Shown in pieces: positions 59,390 to 64,000 of a DNA stretch of 64,000 bases. The stretch lies in the NCBI GenBank assembly GCA_021399435.1, contig JAJTUP010000038.1, positions 496,001 through 560,000 of the forward strand. The letters are read 5' to 3'. Position numbers and translations under genes: made by a program. How positions within the stretch are numbered: the first letter of the stretch is position 1; every line of letters starts with the position of its first letter. The notes under the pieces are model-generated. The model had not been told where the DNA came from, did not search any database, and saw only the letters and a list, made by a program, of their open reading frames with translations. Source of the DNA: Diaporthe sp. PMI_573 (Eukaryota > Ascomycota > Sordariomycetes > Diaporthales > Diaporthaceae).

Positions 59390-62230
59390 ATGTCGACTAA
59401 CATCAAGGACAGCCTGGCCGAACAACTCTATAATAGCAGCGCACGTTTCGTCTTCGAACTACTACAGAATGCCGAGGATAACCACTATACTCGAGCTCGG
59501 GAGCAGGGCTACGAGCCTTACATTTCTTTCCAGATCTACGACGACCGTATCATCATAGATTGCAATGAAGATGGATTCAAAGAAGAGAATGTGCGGGCCA
59601 TTTGCGATGTTGGAAAGAGCTCCAAAGTTGGCGCTCAAGGCTATATTGGCGCGAAAGGGATCGGGTTCAAGTCTGTGTTTATGGCGGCTTGGAGAGTCCA
59701 TATACAATCCGGAGACTTTTCCTTCTACTTCGAGCACCTCGACGGAGATTCAGGCATTGGAATGATCGTCCCATTGTGGCAGGACCATTTGCCTGACGTG
59801 CCACCTCACATAACAAGAATGACACTTCACCTCCACAACACGGGGGATCAGGCCGCCCTACTATCGCAACGCCGGTCAATACGACAACAGTTCGACGGCT
59901 TGCAAGGAAGCGAACTCTTATTCATGCGAAATCTCAGAAAGATCAGCATCTCGTTCGTCGGAAATGACGGCACAGTCCAAAACTCAACTGTGTTTGCAGT
60001 CTCTGAGACAGACGCCAGATCTGTCACAATAAAGAAGTCGGTCGTCGAAAGGGCAGAGGTCGCCGAAATGTCCCACCAAACATATTACGTCTTCAAAAAG
60101 TCCGTGGAAGATTTGCCCAAGCATGAAGACCGTGAATACTCAGAGCAAGAAGATCGTTCAAGAGCATTCGCCAAAGCCGAAGTCACGCTCGCTTTTCCCA
60201 TATCAGGTGTCTCAGTGCCCATTATCGAGCCCCAAGACGTCTTCGCGTTTCTGCCAGTGCGGCACATGGGCTTCTCGGTAAGATCAGTCTAGTTTGTTGG
60301 AACAGACATACACTAATGCTCGACCTAGTTCCTCATTCAAAGTGACTTTGTTACGGGAGCCACTCGGCAGGATATCGTGGCAACATCGCCACGTAACCAG
60401 GGTATTGTTAAACACATTAGTGACGTGTTTATTCAGTCAGTCCTTCAGTTCTGCGAACACCCTCACCTTCGGTACACCTGGATGATGTCCCTCCCAAACA
60501 AAGGTCAATACTAGTCAGCCTGATCGAAAACAAGTTGGGCAGTGTCTCGGTCCTATTGCCACGAAGCGAGAGAAAGCTGCATAGGATCAACGAACTCCGA
60601 GAACTTGAGTCCCGCTATTGTGATTGCGAAGGGGAGCCCTTATTCCGTGACGTTACGCCGGAAAAATGGTTATCCCAAGCATACCCAAGGGACGGTGTTA
60701 GAATTCTCAAAGGCTGGGGGATGACCAGAATTAGCGCACAAGAGATTCTGACTATGGTTCGGAAGGACTTGAATTTGGCGGACTCCCGAATGAAATCTGA
60801 GGAGACGGATGACGACTGGCAATCTAGGGCTGCGAACATGCTCTCAGAAATAGCACAAGGTTCAGCAACAACTTTGTCGACGCTAAAGGAATTGAATCCT
60901 TACAAAGACAATCCAACACGTTGGATTGCTGCAAGCTCTGTCACCGATCCCAGCACAATTCATCTTGCCGAGACCAAGGAGGGCATTACGATTCCAAACG
61001 ACCTAGGGCGATATATAGTCACGTCAACAGCATCCAAAAACCCAGCGCTTGCGGCGTTCTTCAAGTTACTTGGCGTTACTACTGCTGATACAAACGAGTT
61101 GAGAGAAATGGTTCACGCTCGACATCAGACCTACTTGAAAGGTCGTGTCAGTCTTACGATCCCCACGGTCGTTGACCAGCTGAAGTTTCTCTATCTTACA
61201 GACCATTCAGATCCACACTCGGCAGAGGAAGAATCACAACTCGCATTGGTAGATGAATCCAGGAAGTTTTGGGGATCATTCAGCGACGATACTCTGTATC
61301 TTTCCGACCAAAGCCCTTACGGGCCAAGCGAGTTGCTTAGAGCCACAGACGCTGGAGAGGAGCCCGGCTCCGGGGCTCCTGGGATAGATGTCAGATTCTT
61401 ACATGGCCTCTTCACACGAAATCCTCCAGAAAAGCCCAGCCCAAACTCAGAAACATGGTTGGATTGGTTGACCATCCGTGCGCTCGTGCAAGACACAGTG
61501 CGATTATTCAAGACACGTGATGCTTTCTCTGATGAGTTCTACTACGTTGCACATCATCGTCCAGAGAAATTTCTTGGCTTTCTCCGTTCCAAATGGACTG
61601 TGGAAGAGATCCGAATCAGCAGACAAATGGACCCCATTTTGCACGAGAAGCTGGGACAGATTAAGGTCCGCTGCCACAATAACCTCATGACGCCTCTTTC
61701 GGAAACATATCTTCCTCTTCATGACCTGCAAGAAAAATGCGATAGGTTCCTCGCTAAAGGTCACGGATTCCCTTTTCTCAGTATCGAAGAAGATATTTCG
61801 CGCGAGACATACAAAGCCTTGAATTGGGACTTCCTCATCGACTGGGCTGGCGTTAGCGTTCAAGATGATCTCAGCTTCTACTTGTCTATTCTTGACGAAC
61901 TACGCGGGTCAGTGGAAGACGATGGTACCGGAGTTCGTGTGGTCAATCTGTACAGCATGATCTACACAAAGTTTGCGCAGTCCACTACAACCCGACGGAC
62001 CCAGAGTCAACATATCATGTCAGTTCAGGACCATCACTTTCGTTGCCTATCTGTGGGCTAGCTGTCCATTGCTGACTTTTGACAGGGAATTCTTTGAAGT
62101 GACCAGTGCGATCTACGTCCCTGCCTGTGGCAAGTCCCCGCCTTCTTGGACCTTATATAAACACCGCCAAATATCTCCCATGGCAGGAGAGCCATCATGT
62201 CATTTTTGGCTCTTGATTAGTCGGCGATAA
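59390..62230 (+). pseudogene. Disrupted NO VEIN-like GHKL (HSP90-type) ATPase gene
   Basis: Pieces at 59390-60278, 60338-about 60504, about 60505-62018 and 62086-62230 read as one protein of roughly 900 residues. The ATPase domain is clear: N-box FVFELLQNAEDNHYT, DCNEDGF, and GAQGYIGAKGIGFKSVFMAAW, then FYFEHLDGDSGIGMI. This is the GHKL fold of HSP90, MORC and plant NO VEIN proteins; fungal relatives are much longer, around 1,600 residues. Introns at 60279-60337 and 62019-62085 restore conserved text. Between RYTWMMSLPNK and ILVSLIENKLG near 60,504 the frame shifts by one base, with a TAG at 60512, and no normal intron fixes it. After YVPACGKSPPSW the protein ends early and the C-terminal half is missing. 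The N-terminus also seems short. A sequencing error could explain the shift but not the truncation. Confidence 0.7.
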
Positions 62231-62755
62231 ATTTGAGCCGGCTTGAATTTATATGGTTAATTATCCTGATTCTATCGGGGCTTAATGACTGTATGTGATC
62301 TGTCAAATGATCAAAACAAATTGGACTCTTGCTCCTAGAAATGCACCAATGGGTGATAGTGTCAGCACATGTTGTTCTTACCCGACAATTGTGTATTAGG
62401 AGATTGAATGGCATGAGTGAGAGCATCCTGGCAGCACTCACTCCTCTTGGACGTGCATAAATCTCCAAGCCTCCTAAAAGGAAAAAAACATAAATCAATA
62501 CATGGAATATATAGTGATACGTAGATATATTTGCTTGAAGTATCACACTGTGGTAGTGAATGGGGGTCACTCTAGGAGCAAAGTGGTTGAAATGAAGGAA
62601 AGGTACAGAGAGAGGGAAACAAGAAGGAAAGAAAAGGAACATAGAACAAGATATCCAAAAAAAAAAAACCAAAAAAAAAAAACCTAGTCAGTGACCACGG
62701 CCACAGCAGCAGAATCCGAAACCAGTCCATGCGAGGAGTTGCTCTGGTTGCATGT
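62231..62755. other. Gap with poly-A tracts between convergent genes
   Basis: About 520 bp, purine-rich near 62,590-62,690 and with two A-runs at 62,657-62,668 and 62,671-62,682. No gene seen. Confidence 0.5.
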
Positions 62756-64000
62756 TTACAGTTCTGACAGCTGCCGGGCTGCATCAGAATTTTCCTGCTG
62801 CCCCTTTACCGCTTCTTCAAGATTCTCACACCCGAGCTTCCTTTCCCAGTCCCACAAGACCGAAAGAATGGCAAGGCGCTTGTTTTCTTTCGCCAACATC
62901 ATAGCTCCCTGCAGGCCACCATAGCCGCTGCGTCCACCAGCCTTCAAAAAATATTCCAACATATCAAGTCTCCCAGCCTCCGTGGCTTCGTCAAGTGCCC
63001 GGCGTCGATATTTGAATCTGATCCAGTTGGGTCTCACATCATGCCTTCCGCTTAAAGCATTCACATCAGCGCCGTGATCGAGCAGGAATTCTGCTACAGG
63101 CAGTGACTTGCAGCACTGGAGGGCCGTATGCCCAAGGTCTTCAGCAGGGGCCTCATTGACATTGGCTCCATTTTCCACAACCAGATATTCGATAAACTGC
63201 AAGGAGCTGTCCGCATCGCAAGCAGCTTGTAAGGCTGTAAGGCGATGATCACTCCCGGCAGGTGCATGGATGTCTGCACCTCGTCGAATAAGCTCCCTTG
63301 CCAATGTCTCCCTCTTTGCCATTATTGCTGGCACCAGCGGAATCCAATTGGAATGAGTCGTCTGGTAAGTCCATTCTCGCCTGTTTGATTCCACTCCAGT
63401 ATCAACAATTCGGAGTATAAGGTCATCTCCTGCGCCTGCCCACACGAGTAGTCTCGTCAGGGGCTCCCAGTGCTCAAGCTGACATCCTGGCCGTTGTCGG
63501 ATAGGCGCCCCCTCGTCAAGAAGACGTTGGAATACGTCTAGGTAATCTGAATTTTCTCGGGGGTAGCCAGGTGCATGAAGAAGTGATGCTTCCAGGATAG
63601 TAAGACCCTCCCCCATCTGCTTGCAATCAGCACCTTGTTGAAGTAAAAGATTCACAATCTGGCAACGATCTGGCGACCGGCCGAGCAGTGCGTCGTGCAA
63701 CATTGTGTTTTGAGTCTCTGCTGCAAGTCGAGAATGTACTTGCAAGCCTTTGCTGAGAAGAAATTCCACAACTTGTAAGCTGCACTGGTTTCGAATACTA
63801 AGCTGTAAAAGATCCATGTCAGATTCGTGGTACCCACGATTTGCGTCGACCAACCCTTCTGTCAGCAAAACATCACAATAGTGGTTTTCCGTCATTAAAT
63901 GGTATTCTGCCTGTATGTAATCCGGACCCTTATACAGTGCTGCTTTAAGAATAGCCTTGTCGATGCTTGTAGTAAAGCCGCGAGACGCTGCAATGCGTCG
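62756..64000 (-). CDS. 3' part of an ankyrin-repeat protein
   Basis: The frame is open from the right edge to a stop at 62756, so the N-terminal part lies outside; about 414 residues are visible. Ankyrin repeats are readable throughout: LLQLSIRNQCSLQVVEFLL, MLHDALLGRSPDRCQIVNLL, ALQAACDADSSLQFIEYLV, TALQCCKSLPVAEFLLDHGADVNA and ALDEATEAGRLDMLEYFLKAG. Several carry the loop GADVN or GANVN. Repeats are degenerate and of uneven spacing, which is usual in the ankyrin tails of fungal NACHT or HET-domain proteins. What precedes them cannot be seen, so whether this is another receptor is open. No interruption is visible. Confidence 0.85.
   Translation of the reverse strand, partial: RRIAASRGFTTSIDKAILKAALYKGPDYIQAEYHLMTENHYCDVLLTEGLVDANRGYHESDMDLLQLSIRNQCSLQVVEFLLSKGLQVHSRLAAETQNTMLHDALLGRSPDRCQIVNLLLQQGADCKQMGEGLTILEASLLHAPGYPRENSDYLDVFQRLLDEGAPIRQRPGCQLEHWEPLTRLLVWAGAGDDLILRIVDTGVESNRREWTYQTTHSNWIPLVPAIMAKRETLARELIRRGADIHAPAGSDHRLTALQAACDADSSLQFIEYLVVENGANVNEAPAEDLGHTALQCCKSLPVAEFLLDHGADVNALSGRHDVRPNWIRFKYRRRALDEATEAGRLDMLEYFLKAGGRSGYGGLQGAMMLAKENKRLAILSVLWDWERKLGCENLEEAVKGQQENSDAARQLSEL

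Noticed and set aside
60490..60514. An intron explaining the frame break in the ATPase gene
   Set aside because: The only GT..AG options are 11 nt long or remove the conserved RYTWM text, so a frameshift is the simpler reading.

Overview
The window is nuclear DNA of a filamentous ascomycete (Pezizomycotina, probably a Sordariomycete). The genes have many short introns, roughly 45-150 nt, with GT..AG borders. The window also carries fungal-type NLR (STAND) receptors, a Zn2Cys6 regulator, an NmrA with the long insertion and acidic tail I associate with Sordariomycete orthologues, and Ies1, Fcf1, Erg2 and Csl4. All exon joins given here were built by hand. Each complete model keeps one reading frame from start to stop, except the disrupted ATPase gene near the right end.

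Left part (1-24 kb). A partial gene with a possible BRCT-like tail enters from the left edge. It is followed by a 15-bp minisatellite, a 2-oxoglutarate/Fe(II) dioxygenase (minus) and the INO80 subunit Ies1 (plus). From 7.7 to 24 kb lies an accessory block: a 7-exon unusual protein kinase with a long non-kinase tail (minus), a 10-exon sugar-porter MFS transporter (plus), a NACHT-TPR receptor (plus) and, tail to tail with it, a membrane-anchored hydrolase-NB-ARC-TPR receptor (minus). The two receptors and the kinase are the kinds of genes used in fungal self/non-self recognition.

Middle part (24-53 kb). A gene-poor 3.7-kb stretch leads to a Yor1-like ABCC drug pump. Next come a Csi2-like membrane protein and the rRNA-processing nuclease Fcf1 in divergent orientation, then a Zn2Cys6 transcription factor. 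A 5-kb stretch without recognisable genes leads to NmrA (nitrogen metabolite repression), followed by sterol C8 isomerase Erg2 divergent from exosome subunit Csl4. This is mostly conserved housekeeping content.

Right part (53-64 kb). Accessory content returns with lower GC: a small secreted double-psi beta-barrel protein, a 287-residue unknown with a CxxC-rich tail, a GHKL/HSP90-type ATPase gene of the NO VEIN-like kind that is frameshifted and C-terminally cut (likely pseudogene), and the 3' part of an ankyrin-repeat gene running off the right edge. AT-rich blocks near 7.4-7.75, 55.7-56.05 and 59.1-59.2 kb may be decayed repeats.

No transposase, reverse transcriptase, rRNA, tRNA or CRISPR array could be recognised.
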